The position numbers were made by a program, and so were the translations under genes. The notes under the pieces were generated by a model. That model did no database searches, had not been told where the DNA came from, and saw only the letters and a program-made list of their open reading frames with translations. A DNA stretch of 5,567 nt, from NCBI GenBank assembly GCA_026712885.1, contig JAPOPO010000187.1:1-5567 (forward strand), given 5' to 3'. Shown here in pieces: positions 5,555 through 5,567 of the stretch. The stretch comes from Rhodospirillales bacterium (GTDB lineage Bacteria; Pseudomonadota; Alphaproteobacteria; UBA828). Every line of letters begins with the position of its first letter. Position 1 is the first letter of the stretch.

Positions 5555-5567
5555 ATAAGTATGAAGA

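Larger units (their letters stand above)
5175..5567. other. Non-coding, repeat-rich intergenic region
   Basis: No convincing gene lies in these 393 bases. Open frames crossing it on either strand have no ribosome binding site and no recognisable protein pattern. In order it contains an 11-bp hairpin, CTTGTGACA repeats, two long interleaved inverted repeats with an inner hairpin, an AT-rich stretch from about 5424, and a promoter pointing out of the window. Base composition drops visibly from the GC-rich operon to AT-rich sequence toward the 3' edge, which suggests a boundary between the conjugation operon and a differently regulated unit. Confidence 0.75.

Noticed and set aside
5175..5567. 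Origin of transfer (oriT)
   Set aside because: The inverted repeats are suggestive, but I find no RP4-type nic core (ATCCTG-like), and no relaxase gene is in the window to guide the search.

Overview
The window is high-GC DNA from an unidentified bacterium, most likely a proteobacterium. It carries the distal part of a P-type (trb/VirB-like) conjugative type IV secretion operon, all on the + strand, followed by a repeat-rich, progressively AT-richer intergenic region. The trb gene set and order point to an integrative conjugative element or a plasmid. The host assignment is weak. It rests on GC content, the trb family, and an inverted-repeat element whose ends (GTAGGAGCGAC) resemble the GTAG-headed extragenic palindromes I know from gammaproteobacteria such as xanthomonads and pseudomonads.

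Layout: (1) 2-124, C-terminal end of a TrbG/VirB9-like protein, cut by the window edge; (2) 121-1407, TrbI/VirB10; (3) 1404-2303, TrbJ/VirB5-like secreted pilus-tip or assembly protein; (4) 2339-3334, TrbL/VirB6 polytopic channel protein; (5) 3331-4224 and (6) 4221-5174, two uncharacterised proteins. Each of the two has an N-terminal winged-helix-like region and a C-terminal alpha/beta region reminiscent of the 'replication-relaxation' group of relaxase-associated proteins; (7) 5175-5567, a 393-base non-coding stretch. It holds a possible terminator hairpin, repeated CTTGTGACA motifs, an 88-bp element with perfect 15-bp inverted ends, an interleaved second long inverted repeat, and a good sigma70-type promoter that reads out of the window.

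The genes form one compact transcription unit. Four of the five junctions are 4-base start/stop overlaps (GTGA or ATGA) and the fifth is a 35-base gap. TrbG/VirB9 and TrbI/VirB10 would build the outer-membrane core complex and the inner-to-outer-membrane spanning scaffold. TrbL/VirB6 would be the inner-membrane channel, and TrbJ/VirB5 a periplasmic or pilus component. The order G-I-J-L follows the RP4 order but lacks recognisable trbH and trbK (lipoprotein and entry exclusion). The two trailing genes are translationally linked to trbL and are probably DNA-processing or regulatory accessories of the element. They are the least understood and most interesting coding part of the window.
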